Shown piece by piece: positions 8,137 to 16,451 of a stretch of 64,000 nt of DNA (within the stretch, counting starts at the first letter, position 1; every line of letters begins with the position of its first letter). The DNA lies in NCBI GenBank assembly GCA_902399975.1, contig CABOHA010000005.1, positions 1 to 64,000 on the forward strand, in the 5' to 3' direction. Position numbers and translations under genes: made by a program. The notes under the pieces are model-generated. The model saw nothing but the letters and a program-made list of their open reading frames with translations, did no database searches and was not told where the DNA came from. The DNA comes from Coriobacteriaceae bacterium. GTDB lineage: Bacteria; Actinomycetota; Coriobacteriia; Coriobacteriales; Coriobacteriaceae.

Positions 8137-9331
8137 GGCAGGCGATAATCTCATCCGAAAGATCGAGGGCGGAATTGGTCACGGCATCCATATCGTAGTA
8201 ACGATACTCGGCCAGACGACCCACCGGGTGGAAGTTTGTCAGGTTCTGGACGCGCTCAAGATAGCGCTCATAGAGCTCACGGTTCTCGGGCTCAAGAATG
8301 GCGTAATACGGCGTCTCGCCCGAGCCGGGCGTATAGGCCTTGGAGTACTCCTTCATGATGGTGGTCTTGCCGGGCAGGACCTGACCAGTCATGTTCTTGA
8401 ACTCGGTAATGCGGGTGTAGTCCTCGCTCGTGGTGTAGTTGACGGTGCCCACGGGCTGGAACTGATCCATATCGAGCGTCTCGAACTTCATGTCGAGCGT
8501 GCGGTACGGCAGCGCGCCCAGGTCGAGGTTGAACAGCTCATCGAGCGGACCGGTATAGACGATCTCGCCGCCGTAGACCTTGCCGTCGACCTTGACGGTG
8601 GTCTCGTCGATCTCGAAGAGATCGCGAGCATCCACGTCGCAGAACACATCAATCAGGTCGTGGTCGAGCATGTGCTCAAACAGCGCCGTGTAGCCATCCT
8701 GCGGCATACCCTGGAAGGGGGCCTGCGGGAAGTAGCGGTCATCGTCGCCCACAAAGACGGGAACGCGGCCGGTGATCGAGGGATCGATCTGGTCGGGCGT
8801 CTGGCCCCACTGCTTCATGGTGTAATGCAAAAAGACGTTCTCGTAGACGTAATCGGCGACCTCGGCCAAGTCGGGGTCGTTCTTCTTACGCAGCTCCATG
8901 ATGGGCACTTTGACATCCTTGCCAAAGGTCTCCACGAGCTTCTGATACAGCTCCTCGCCGCGCTCATCACCAAAGGCGAGCTTGAGACTCGCATGGTTGA
9001 AGGGCACGGGCATAAGGGTACCGTTGATGTTGGCGAGCACCTTGTGCTGATAATCCGTCCACTTGGTAAAGCGCGACAGGAAATTATGCACGCGCTCGTT
9101 AAAGGTGTGATAGATATGCGGACCGTACTCGTGGATCAGGATTCCGGCCTCGTCAGTGCAGTCATAGGCATTGCCCGCAATGTGGCTACGGCGCTCCAAA
9201 ACGGCAACACGATAGCCGATGGTCTCGGCAAGACGGCGGGCGCAAACGGCACCGGCATATCCAGCACCGACGACAATCATGTCGTACGCGCCGGCGTTAA
9301 AGCCTTCAGGCAGGCCTGAGGTAATCTGCAT
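8129..9331 (-). CDS. glf: UDP-galactopyranose mutase
   Basis: A 400-residue flavoenzyme that turns UDP-galactopyranose into UDP-galactofuranose for cell-surface glycans. The FAD-binding Rossmann motif is MIVVGAGYAGAVCAR, followed by VAVLERRSHIAGNAYD. HEYGPHIYHTFNERV and the C-terminal VGRLAEYRYYDMD are typical of bacterial Glf. AGGAG lies just upstream of ATG 9331. It is the first gene of a two-gene operon with the GT2 glycosyltransferase. Confidence 0.95.
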   Translation of the reverse strand: MQITSGLPEGFNAGAYDMIVVGAGYAGAVCARRLAETIGYRVAVLERRSHIAGNAYDCTDEAGILIHEYGPHIYHTFNERVHNFLSRFTKWTDYQHKVLANINGTLMPVPFNHASLKLAFGDERGEELYQKLVETFGKDVKVPIMELRKKNDPDLAEVADYVYENVFLHYTMKQWGQTPDQIDPSITGRVPVFVGDDDRYFPQAPFQGMPQDGYTALFEHMLDHDLIDVFCDVDARDLFEIDETTVKVDGKVYGGEIVYTGPLDELFNLDLGALPYRTLDMKFETLDMDQFQPVGTVNYTTSEDYTRITEFKNMTGQVLPGKTTIMKEYSKAYTPGSGETPYYAILEPENRELYERYLERVQNLTNFHPVGRLAEYRYYDMDAVTNSALDLSDEIIACHA

Positions 9332-9429
9332 CGATACTCCTTGTCAAAAGCCACGGGCTCGTTAGCTGGGCTTTTCTCGAACATTCTTCGAGACATATTT
9401 ATCAGATCGATTATAGCGCTAATGCGTCC

Positions 9430-9435
9430 TATAAT
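9430..9435 (+). promoter_or_regulatory. Possible -10 box for pta
   Basis: A perfect TATAAT lies in the gap between divergent glf and pta, 128 bases before the pta start. No good -35 box is seen at 17 bases, so this is tentative. Confidence 0.35.
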
Positions 9436-9488
9436 GAGCTTGCCACACAAGGAAAGCTCAAGCACCGCGGCGTACAAATTTGAAAGGT

Positions 9489-9509
9489 AAACCCGCTAGC
9501 AGCGGGTTT
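9489..9509 (+). other. Leader hairpin upstream of pta
   Basis: A perfect 9-bp stem (9489-9497 with 9501-9509) with an AGC loop, followed by ATT. It could be a weak terminator or attenuator in the pta leader. Confidence 0.4.
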
Positions 9510-9562
9510 ATTCGTGAACAGCCGGGCGCCTGGAGCTTAGTGAAACGCTTGTAAGGAGTAAC

Positions 9563-10543
9563 ATGAGCGATTTCCTGAACCGTATGAAGTCTGCCGCCAA
9601 GGCCGACCTTAAGACGATCGTCCTGCCCGAGGGCGAGGATCCGCGCACCATCGTCGCGGCCACCAAGATCATCGAGGAGGGCCTGGCAAAACTCGTCATC
9701 CTGGGCAACCCCGATGAGATCAACGTTCCCGGCGCCACCGTCATCGATCCGCGCAATGCCGAGAAGCACGAGGAGTACGCGCAGAAGTTTGCCGAGCTCC
9801 GCGCCAAGAAGGGCGTCACCATCGAGCAGGCTCGCGCCCAGGTGATGGACGCCACCTACTTTGGCACCATGATGGTCAAGATGGGTGACGCCGACGGCCT
9901 GGTCTCCGGCGCCTGCCACTCCACCGCCGACACCCTGCGCCCCGCGCTGCAGATCCTTAAGACCGCCCCGGGTACCAAGCTGGTCTCGGCCTTCTTCGTG
10001 ATGTGCACCGACACCCCGCAGTTCGGCACCGACGGTACGCTGATCTTCGCCGACTGCGGCCTCAACATCAACCCGTCCTCCGACGAGCTATCCGAGATCG
10101 CCATCGCCTCCGCTCACTCCTGGTCCACCTTTATGGGCAGCGTCGAGCCGCACGTGGCCATGCTCTCCTACTCCACCATGGGCTCCGCTGGCGGCGAGGT
10201 CGCCAAGAAGGTCCAAGAGGCCGTGAAGTTCTGCAAGGAGAAGGCACCCGAGCTCGCCATCGACGGCGACCTGCAGCTCGATGCCGCTATCGTCCCCACC
10301 GTCGCCCAGCTCAAGGCTCCCGGCTCCTCTGTCGCCGGCAAGGCCAACGTGCTCGTGTTCCCCGACCTCGAGGCCGGCAACATCGGCTACAAGCTGGTCC
10401 AGCGCTTCGCCGGCGCCGACGCCTACGGCCCCATCCTGCAGGGCATCGCCAAGCCGGTCAACGACCTGTCGCGCGGCTGCTCTGCCGACGACATCGTGGG
10501 TGTCGTGGCCATCACCGCCGTCCAGGCTCAGATGGCTGAGTAG
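9563..10543 (+). CDS. pta: Phosphate acetyltransferase
   Basis: The 326-residue short form of Pta turns acetyl-CoA and phosphate into acetyl-phosphate, the first step of acetate and ATP formation. Motifs include IVLPEGEDPRTI, DADGLVSGACHSTADTLRPALQI, SAFFVM, LSYSTMGSAGG and VFPDLEAGNIGYKLVQR. TAAGGAG sits four bases before the ATG. The acetate kinase genes lie downstream on the opposite strand rather than in the usual pta-ackA operon, so expression is not co-transcriptional. Confidence 0.97.
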   Translation: MSDFLNRMKSAAKADLKTIVLPEGEDPRTIVAATKIIEEGLAKLVILGNPDEINVPGATVIDPRNAEKHEEYAQKFAELRAKKGVTIEQARAQVMDATYFGTMMVKMGDADGLVSGACHSTADTLRPALQILKTAPGTKLVSAFFVMCTDTPQFGTDGTLIFADCGLNINPSSDELSEIAIASAHSWSTFMGSVEPHVAMLSYSTMGSAGGEVAKKVQEAVKFCKEKAPELAIDGDLQLDAAIVPTVAQLKAPGSSVAGKANVLVFPDLEAGNIGYKLVQRFAGADAYGPILQGIAKPVNDLSRGCSADDIVGVVAITAVQAQMAE

Positions 10544-10558
10544 CGGACGTATCCCCTC

Positions 10559-10684
10559 GGGACCCTACAGGGTAAAGCTCTGAAAACGTCCTCGGACATG
10601 TCGGAAGCCCCCGCTGTGCACTACGTGCGGCGGGGGCTTCCTCCGTCCTGCGGAATGTTTCAGAGCTTTACCCTGTAGGGTCCC
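10559..10684 (+). repeat. Long nested hairpin at the 3' end of pta
   Basis: A perfect 27-bp outer stem (10559-10585 with 10658-10684) encloses a 12-bp inner stem (10603-10614 with 10630-10641). Six more base pairs are possible outside it, using the pta stop codon (10541-10546 with 10687-10692). No T run follows. The rest of the pta-ackA gap (10693-10846) shows nothing recognisable. Confidence 0.8.
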
Positions 10685-10846
10685 TGCCGCTACGTGGCAG
10701 CTAAGGAATCTGGAGTGGACGGCGGCTTGGCTACGAGCTGGGGCTGAGGATCTGAATGAATGGGTCCCGTTGTTGAGAGCACATGCGTTTGGGATCGATC
10801 ACTTTGGATCCGAAAGGCGGAGTGCGGCCGCCGTCCCCCTGACAAC

Positions 10847-10883
10847 AAAAAGGCCTCCGAAGCCGTTTGCTCTGGAGGCCTTT
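10847..10883 (-). terminator. Terminator of the downstream acetate kinase gene
   Basis: A 10-bp stem (10849-10858 with 10874-10883) is followed on the minus strand by a run of five T, 21 bases past the ackA stop. Confidence 0.85.
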
Positions 10884-10903
10884 CGTTTAATTGCAAATGA
10901 GCG

Positions 10904-12082
10904 CTAGTTGTTCTTGGTCAGACGCTCAACGTCGTGGGCGATCATGTATTCCTCGTCGGTGGGGATGACCATGACCGTGACGGCGGAACCGGCGGCGCTG
11001 ATGACCTGCGGGCCGTTACCCACGGCCTCGCGGTTCTTGTTGTTGTCGATGCGCACGCCCAGCCACTCGAAGCAGTCGCAGAAAGCCTTGCGGATCGACC
11101 AGTCGTTCTCGCCAATGCCGGCGGTAAAGGTAATGGTGTCCACGCCCGCCATTGAAGCGATCATGGAGCCGGCCTGCTGCATGGCCTTGTAGGCGAACAT
11201 ATCGAAGGCAAGCAGGCAGCGCTCGTCGCCCTCGGAGGCGCGCGTACGGATGTCGCGGGCGTCGTTGGAGATGCCCGAAATGGCAAGCAGACCAGACTGC
11301 TTGTTCATCATGTCATCGACTTCCTGGTAGCTGTAGCCGCCCTCGCGCTGCAGGTAGCACACGGTAGCCGGGTCTATGGAACCACAACGGGTGCCCATCA
11401 TCAGGCCGTCGAGCGGAGTTAAGCCCATCGTGGTGTCGCGGCAGACGCCGTCCTCAATGGCGGCGAGCGAAGCGCCGTTGCCCAGATGACACGAAAGCAG
11501 ACGGTGGCAGCGCGAACCCAGGATCTCCTTGGCCATCATCCACTCATAGCGGTGGCTTGTGCCGTGGGCGCCGTACTTGCGCACGTGATACTTGTCACGC
11601 ACGTCCTTGGGCAGGGCGTAGGTGTAGGCGACCTCGGGCATAGTCATGTGGAACGAGGTGTCGAAGACGGCCACGTTGGGCAGCTCCGGATACTTCTCGC
11701 GACAATACTCGATTGCCGCTGCCTCGCCGTAGTTGTGTAGCGGGGCAAGCGGTGCCACCTCGAGGATCTTAGCCATGACCTCATCGTCGACGACCGCGGA
11801 ATCATCGAAGTACCAGCCACCCTGAACGATACGGTGGCCGATGCCATCGATCGTAAAGTCGGTCTTCTCGAGCTCTTCGAGCACGCGTGCGATAGCCGAA
11901 CGGTGATCCGGGAAGGGGGCCTCCTCGGTTTGCTTGGCGCCACCGTTCTCGGAGTGGCCAAAGATGCCCACGTCCGAACCGATACGTTCGCAGTTGCCCT
12001 TGGCGAAAACCTCGCGGGTATCGGTATCCAAAAGCTGATATTTAAGGCTTGAGCTACCGGCGTTGACAACAAGTACGTTCAT
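10904..12082 (-). CDS. ackA: Acetate kinase (downstream copy)
   Basis: A 392-residue acetate kinase that makes ATP and acetate from acetyl-phosphate. VVNAGSSSLKYQLLD is the N-terminal phosphate-binding block. Catalytic elements seen are GHRIVQGG, FDTSFH, the intact AHGTSHRY block, CHLGNGAS and the C-terminal IPTDEEYM glutamate. It is one of two full-length acetate kinases in tandem on the minus strand; this copy keeps the canonical active-site residues. A terminator lies at 12197-12240, between the two genes, so it probably has its own promoter. Confidence 0.96.
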   Translation of the reverse strand: MNVLVVNAGSSSLKYQLLDTDTREVFAKGNCERIGSDVGIFGHSENGGAKQTEEAPFPDHRSAIARVLEELEKTDFTIDGIGHRIVQGGWYFDDSAVVDDEVMAKILEVAPLAPLHNYGEAAAIEYCREKYPELPNVAVFDTSFHMTMPEVAYTYALPKDVRDKYHVRKYGAHGTSHRYEWMMAKEILGSRCHRLLSCHLGNGASLAAIEDGVCRDTTMGLTPLDGLMMGTRCGSIDPATVCYLQREGGYSYQEVDDMMNKQSGLLAISGISNDARDIRTRASEGDERCLLAFDMFAYKAMQQAGSMIASMAGVDTITFTAGIGENDWSIRKAFCDCFEWLGVRIDNNKNREAVGNGPQVISAAGSAVTVMVIPTDEEYMIAHDVERLTKNN

Positions 12083-12196
12083 GAGACTCCTTTGCAGTGC
12101 GATACGGTCGGCGCAGACCCCTTAAGGCGGCCGCATGTTAATAAGAAGTTATCACAACTTAATAAATAACTATCAGGCATATCGCCCAACGAGCAC

Positions 12197-12240
12197 AAAA
12201 GAGGGGCCGAACGGCGCTCGGTCGTCCAGCCCCTCCCCTT
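12197..12240 (-). terminator. Terminator of the upstream acetate kinase gene
   Basis: GAGGGGC (12201-12207) pairs with GCCCCTC (12229-12235), and the minus strand then runs into TTTT. It ends seven bases after the stop of the second acetate kinase gene. Confidence 0.65.
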
Positions 12241-12246
12241 TTGCAA

Positions 12247-13425
12247 TTACTTGCCGTTGACGATGCGCTCGACGTCGGAAGCGATCATGAACTCCTCGTC
12301 CGTGGGGATAACAAAAATCTTAACCTTGGAATCCTTGGCAGACAGGCACCATGCGCCGTCACCACGCAGGGCGTTGCGGGCATGATCCATCTTGACGCCC
12401 ATAAAGGCCAGGCGGTCGGCCACGCCGGCGCGGACGGCAGGAGCGTGCTCACCGATGCCGGCAGTGAAGACCAGGGTGTCCATACCGCACATGGAGGTGG
12501 CCATCTCGGCAGCCTTGGCGGCAATCTTGTAGACGAACATATCGAAGGCAAGCTGGGCCTCGGGGTCACCGGCGGCGGCGAGCTCCTCGACGTTGCGGCA
12601 GTCGTTGGTCTTGCCGCCGGTCACAGCCAAAAGGCCGGACTTCTTGTTCATCATCTCGTCGACCTCGTCGAAGGTGTAGCCGCCCTCGCGCTGCAGGTAG
12701 CACACGGTAGCCGGGTCGATGGAGCCGCAGCGGGTGCCCATCATGACGCCGTCGAGCGGCGTCAAGCCCATGGTGGTGTCCATGCACTTGCCGTCCTCGA
12801 TAGCACACAGGGAAGCGCCGGAGCCGATATGGCACACGACGACCTTGCGGGCCCCGCCGTTGGTCATCTCGGCGACCTTCTTGGAGATGTAGCGGTAGCT
12901 GGTGCCGTGGGCGCCGTACTTACGGATGTGCAGCTTGTCGCAAACATCCTTGGGCAGAGCGTAAGTCTTGGCAACCTCGGGCATGTTGAAGTGGAAAGCG
13001 GTGTCATAGACCGTGACGTTGGGCAGGTCGGGATACTGCTCGAGGCAGTACTCGATAACGTTGGCCTCGGGGTTATTGTGCAGCGGGGCGAGCGGAGCGA
13101 CCTCGCGGATCTTGGCGAGGACGTCCTCGTCGACGAGGGAGGAATCACCGAAGTACCAACCGCCCTGAACGATACGGTGGCCGATACCCTCGATCTTGAC
13201 GCCGTTGGCCTCGAGGTCCTTCAGGACGACCTCGATGGCGACCTTGTGGTCGGGGAACTCGATGTTCTCGGTCACCTTCTTGGAGCCGTTGGCAGCGTGG
13301 GTGAAGGTACCGCCGGTAAAGCAGACGCGCTCGCAGGAGCCCTTTGCGGACACCTTGTGGGACTTGGTATCGATGACCTGATACTTAAGGGTCGAAGATC
13401 CTGCGTTGACGACCAGAACGTTCAT
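12247..13425 (-). CDS. ackA: Acetate kinase paralogue (upstream copy)
   Basis: A second 392-residue acetate kinase, clearly homologous along its whole length to the copy at 10904-12082. GHRIVQGGWYF, the TRCGSIDPATVCYLQREGGY block and IPTDEEFM are shared. Two conserved active-site blocks differ: HGTSH reads HGTSY, and the HLGNGAS loop reads HIGSGAS. The paralogue may therefore have altered kinetics or use another acid such as propionate or butyrate; that is inference. It has its own terminator and a 120-base upstream gap, so it is probably transcribed alone. Confidence 0.94.
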   Translation of the reverse strand: MNVLVVNAGSSTLKYQVIDTKSHKVSAKGSCERVCFTGGTFTHAANGSKKVTENIEFPDHKVAIEVVLKDLEANGVKIEGIGHRIVQGGWYFGDSSLVDEDVLAKIREVAPLAPLHNNPEANVIEYCLEQYPDLPNVTVYDTAFHFNMPEVAKTYALPKDVCDKLHIRKYGAHGTSYRYISKKVAEMTNGGARKVVVCHIGSGASLCAIEDGKCMDTTMGLTPLDGVMMGTRCGSIDPATVCYLQREGGYTFDEVDEMMNKKSGLLAVTGGKTNDCRNVEELAAAGDPEAQLAFDMFVYKIAAKAAEMATSMCGMDTLVFTAGIGEHAPAVRAGVADRLAFMGVKMDHARNALRGDGAWCLSAKDSKVKIFVIPTDEEFMIASDVERIVNGK

Positions 13426-13478
13426 GTGTCTCCCTACTAACAGGCGGTGTGGCGCCGCCAGGTTACATACGCTTCAAT

Positions 13479-13512
13479 AATAAACCCAAACGCCCTCGCG
13501 CTCGGGTTTATT
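13479..13512 (-). terminator. Terminator of the MFS gene
   Basis: A 9-bp stem (13479-13487 with 13504-13512) is followed on the minus strand by TTATT. It lies between the MFS stop and the acetate kinase start. Confidence 0.65.
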
Positions 13513-13545
13513 GCGTTGATATATAAGTTATCGGTGCCCAAATAC

Positions 13546-14706
13546 TCATGACCTTTGGCGTGTAAGACGAAATAGCGCGGGGATATACACAAGGGAAGAA
13601 ATCCCGAGCGCGACAAGCAATACGACTCGAATGCCCGCAACGCTACTCAACACAGCGTTGAGCAGATAGAAAAGAACGGCACCCACCGCCACCATCTGGC
13701 TTTGAACCGAAATCAGTGAACAGCGCATCGAAGAATCGGCTGCCTTTTGAAAAATTGAGTATTTAATTGGAGCAAATAACGAGTACGCAACCGTCTGCAG
13801 CACATAGAACACGGGCAGCAAATTAGCCGGAGTAAGGGGAATCAAAAACAAAGCTGTCAGGAAAAGGCGCACGATGCCGCAAATACGCGCAAAGCGGCCC
13901 TTGTCGACATGAGCAATCGCACAGGGCACAATAAGTCCCATGGAGGCCGAGGCAAGGAGCTGGACCGCAATGGTCACACCCGAAGCGACGGCATTCATTC
14001 CGCGACCCGCAAGCAGCAGTGAGAAAAAGTCTTCCAGGGCGACAAAAGCAAATGCCTGAGAACAGTCCATGATGAACGCTGAACGAAGAATGCCATTACC
14101 CGCAATAGCGGTACCGATCATCTTCGGGCTCATTCCACGCTCAGGTGTCGCCGCAGTGCCCCCTCTTCGCATTTCAGGAATGCAGACAACGACAACCAAC
14201 GTCAACACCATTGCGATGATATCTGCCGAAAGACCAATGAGATATGCACCGACGGACGAAATGAAACCGCCCACGCAAGCGGAGATGGCATAAGAGGCAT
14301 AGAAAACAAATCGCTCAACGACATTAAGTCTTACGAGCTGGTCCTGAGAGACGCTGTCAATGTAAATCGCTTCGATGGATCCGCTCACACACGCAACGGC
14401 AAAACCCTTGAGAGCGAACGCACCGATTAAAAGCAGGGGAGAACGGACGAGAAGCAGGGCGGCGTAGTATCCAAGCATTCCCACGACGCCAACGAGACCG
14501 CTTGTCTTTCGTCCAAACCTATCAGCAATATAGCCAGTGGGAACTTCAAGGATGAACTTGCTCACTTGATATGCAATCATCATGCTAGAAATCGATACCA
14601 TCGAAAGTCCGACGAACTCAAGGTAGACAGTTAGAAAATACAAGATGGTGCTGAAGTTCGACAGAAAAACGAACGTCATATAAAGCAAGACCGTACGGTT
14701 TTTCAT
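13546..14706 (-). CDS. MFS transporter
   Basis: A 386-residue integral membrane protein of the major facilitator superfamily with about twelve hydrophobic segments. The loop after helix 2 reads GYIADRFGRKTSG, the MFS motif A. The substrate is unknown; drug or metabolite efflux is typical for this size. ATG 14706 is preferred to an upstream ATG because GGAGG lies seven bases before it. A LysR-type regulator is the next gene upstream on the same strand and is a likely controller. Base composition is lower in GC than its neighbours, which may point to transfer. Confidence 0.85.
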   Translation of the reverse strand: MKNRTVLLYMTFVFLSNFSTILYFLTVYLEFVGLSMVSISSMMIAYQVSKFILEVPTGYIADRFGRKTSGLVGVVGMLGYYAALLLVRSPLLLIGAFALKGFAVACVSGSIEAIYIDSVSQDQLVRLNVVERFVFYASYAISACVGGFISSVGAYLIGLSADIIAMVLTLVVVVCIPEMRRGGTAATPERGMSPKMIGTAIAGNGILRSAFIMDCSQAFAFVALEDFFSLLLAGRGMNAVASGVTIAVQLLASASMGLIVPCAIAHVDKGRFARICGIVRLFLTALFLIPLTPANLLPVFYVLQTVAYSLFAPIKYSIFQKAADSSMRCSLISVQSQMVAVGAVLFYLLNAVLSSVAGIRVVLLVALGISSLVYIPALFRLTRQRS

Positions 14707-14825
14707 GCTCCACCCTCCAAGAGTCAGCAATCTAAATCGGAATCTTGGAAAAGCATGAGGGCAAAGCTGTCAGCTATGTGTTACAAGGCGTCAATAATCA
14801 CTTGATGCCTCGAAGCCAATTAATC

Positions 14826-15716
14826 TCACGAAGCAAGATGACGCAATAGGTGCAGAAAAACCGTCTGGTGTCGATCAGTCCAGGCATTTTGTCGATAGCA
14901 AAAGTAGATGGGCAAGGCTACGTCACGCGAACCTTCAATGGAGCACTCGCTCACTTCCAATACATCTGATGCGAGAGAAGAGCCAGAAAAACTCAATATC
15001 AATCCCCCGGCTTGAAGAAACTCAGTCTGCGCCCTGTTTCCGTATTCAACATCACGGAAGCGAAAATTGACGAGCTGGGCTTCGGGACATTGATTGATTG
15101 CATTGAGACAGGGTGACAAATTAATGGGAACAGCGAGCCTGCCGCCCAGTAACTCGCGAATGGTCATGGCTCCCACAGATTGATGACCCGCTGGGCATGA
15201 AAGAACCTTGAGCTCCTTTTCACCCAAATATTTTGAAGAAAGGACGCTGTCCCGTGGTTCCTCGAATGAGATAGCCGCATCCGAAATGCCAAGCACAAGT
15301 GATTCAAAGCATGTGGCCGTTGGCTGATGCCACACATCAAGGTGAATCTGAGGGTGCGAGCGTTCAAACGAGTCATACCAGCTTTCGGCAAAAAGGCGCC
15401 CCCGCCCATGAAGGCAGGGGGCGTAAAGACGAAAGTGGCCATCGGGCGAAACGCCGTCGCCCCTCGATTGAGCGTACTTTTTGAGATCGTCGACTTGCGC
15501 CAGGATCACGCGCGCACGACGCGCAAATTCTCTGCCCGCCGGAGACAAAACAGCCTCCCCCGCCGATCGGTCGAGCAAAACAATCTGATACTCAGATTCC
15601 AGCTTTTTGATTGCCGACGAAACGGCCTGCGGACTCACATGAACGGCGCGAGCTGCTTTGCGCACGCCGCCATAGTTCGCTACCGCTTGAAGGTATTCGA
15701 GTTGAGAAAGCTGCAT
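14826..15716 (-). CDS. LysR-family transcriptional regulator
   Basis: A 296-residue LysR-type regulator. Residues 1-60 form the winged helix-turn-helix (MQLSQLEYLQAVANYGG, then AVHVSPQAVSSAIKKLE), followed by the linker helix and a periplasmic-binding-like effector domain. The effector is unknown. It precedes the MFS gene by about 120 bases on the same strand, so the two may be co-transcribed or the regulator may act on the intervening region. GC is lower than in the flanking housekeeping genes. Confidence 0.88.
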   Translation of the reverse strand: MQLSQLEYLQAVANYGGVRKAARAVHVSPQAVSSAIKKLESEYQIVLLDRSAGEAVLSPAGREFARRARVILAQVDDLKKYAQSRGDGVSPDGHFRLYAPCLHGRGRLFAESWYDSFERSHPQIHLDVWHQPTATCFESLVLGISDAAISFEEPRDSVLSSKYLGEKELKVLSCPAGHQSVGAMTIRELLGGRLAVPINLSPCLNAINQCPEAQLVNFRFRDVEYGNRAQTEFLQAGGLILSFSGSSLASDVLEVSECSIEGSRDVALPIYFCYRQNAWTDRHQTVFLHLLRHLAS

Positions 15717-15757
15717 AGATTACTCCAAAGGCAGCCAAGTCGACGGGCCAAGCGCCC

Positions 15758-16093
15758 TCAGATGAGGTTCTCGCCCAGGTTTTTGCCGCCGAGGACGTGC
15801 ATGTGGAAGTGCATGACGGTCTGGCCGGCGTTGACGCCCTTGTTGGAGATGACGCGGAAACCGTCCTCCAGACCCTTGGCCTTGGCGACCTCCTGGATGG
15901 CGTGAGCTATGGCGCCCATGGTCTCGGCGGGTACGTTGTCGGCGATGTCGCTGTAGTGCTTCTTAGGGATCACGAGCGTGTGGACCGGCGCCTGCGGGTT
16001 GAGGTCGTCGAAGGCGATGACCTGGTCGTCCTCATAGACAACGGTCGAGGGGATCTCGTGGTTGGCAATTTTACAGAAGATGCAATCGCACAT
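15758..16093 (-). CDS. HIT family (HINT-like) nucleotide hydrolase
   Basis: A 111-residue histidine triad protein. The N-terminal CIFCKIANHEIPS and the catalytic HFHMHVLGG place it in the HINT branch, which hydrolyses adenosine phosphoramidates and aminoacyl-adenylates. Length is normal. It follows xseA and xseB on the same strand with gaps of about 50 bases or less. A TATAAT-like box in the 49-base gap upstream could give it its own promoter. Confidence 0.93.
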   Translation of the reverse strand: MCDCIFCKIANHEIPSTVVYEDDQVIAFDDLNPQAPVHTLVIPKKHYSDIADNVPAETMGAIAHAIQEVAKAKGLEDGFRVISNKGVNAGQTVMHFHMHVLGGKNLGENLI

Positions 16094-16142
16094 AGCTGGT
16101 TCCTTTCTTACAGACCAAGGTAATTATATTTGGTCAAGATGC

Positions 16143-16409
16143 TTAGAACGAAAGGTTATCATCGGTGTTGGCGGCCTCGCCGTCGGCGAGCACGTCGTTG
16201 CCGTCGACGTCCTTAAGGAGCACCGAGACCTTCTGCTCGGCATCGGACAGGCGGGTGCGCAGGCTTTTGAGGAGCTCGACGCCGCGGGTGTAGCTCTCGA
16301 GCGACTCCTCAAGCTCCATATCGCCCGACTCCAGGCTGCGGATGATGAGCTCCAGCTCCTGCGAGGCCTGCTTGTACGTAAGCTGCTCGACCGGGGTCTT
16401 CTCTGCCAT
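16143..16409 (-). CDS. xseB: Exodeoxyribonuclease VII small subunit
   Basis: An 88-residue helical protein that binds the large subunit of exonuclease VII. The family pattern is LTYKQASQELELIIRSLESGDMELEESLESYTRGVELLK, split here by eye into its two helices (LEXIVXXLE-like and SLXXYXXGXXL-like). It sits 42 bases downstream of xseA. The acidic C-terminal tail is variable in the family. Confidence 0.92.
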   Translation of the reverse strand: MAEKTPVEQLTYKQASQELELIIRSLESGDMELEESLESYTRGVELLKSLRTRLSDAEQKVSVLLKDVDGNDVLADGEAANTDDNLSF

Positions 16410-16451
16410 ATCTGTTTCCTTTCCTAAGGGTCTATCACTGCGAAACGCGGT

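Noticed and set aside
8048..9319. Long open frame of 423 codons on the plus strand opposite glf
   Set aside because: It is antisense to a clear UDP-galactopyranose mutase. Long opposite-strand frames are expected with this GC and codon bias; it has no ribosome binding site and no family motif.
9434..9490. 18-codon leader peptide before pta
   Set aside because: Its ATG lies within the presumed -10 box and it has no ribosome binding site or run of regulatory codons.
10690..10896. Minus-strand frame of 68 codons between pta and ackA
   Set aside because: It crosses the ackA terminator, has no ribosome binding site and resembles no protein.
12241..13440. Plus-strand frame of 399 codons opposite the second acetate kinase
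   Set aside because: Shadow of a gene with intact acetate kinase motifs; the composition (Gly, Val, Leu, His rich) is typical of such shadows.
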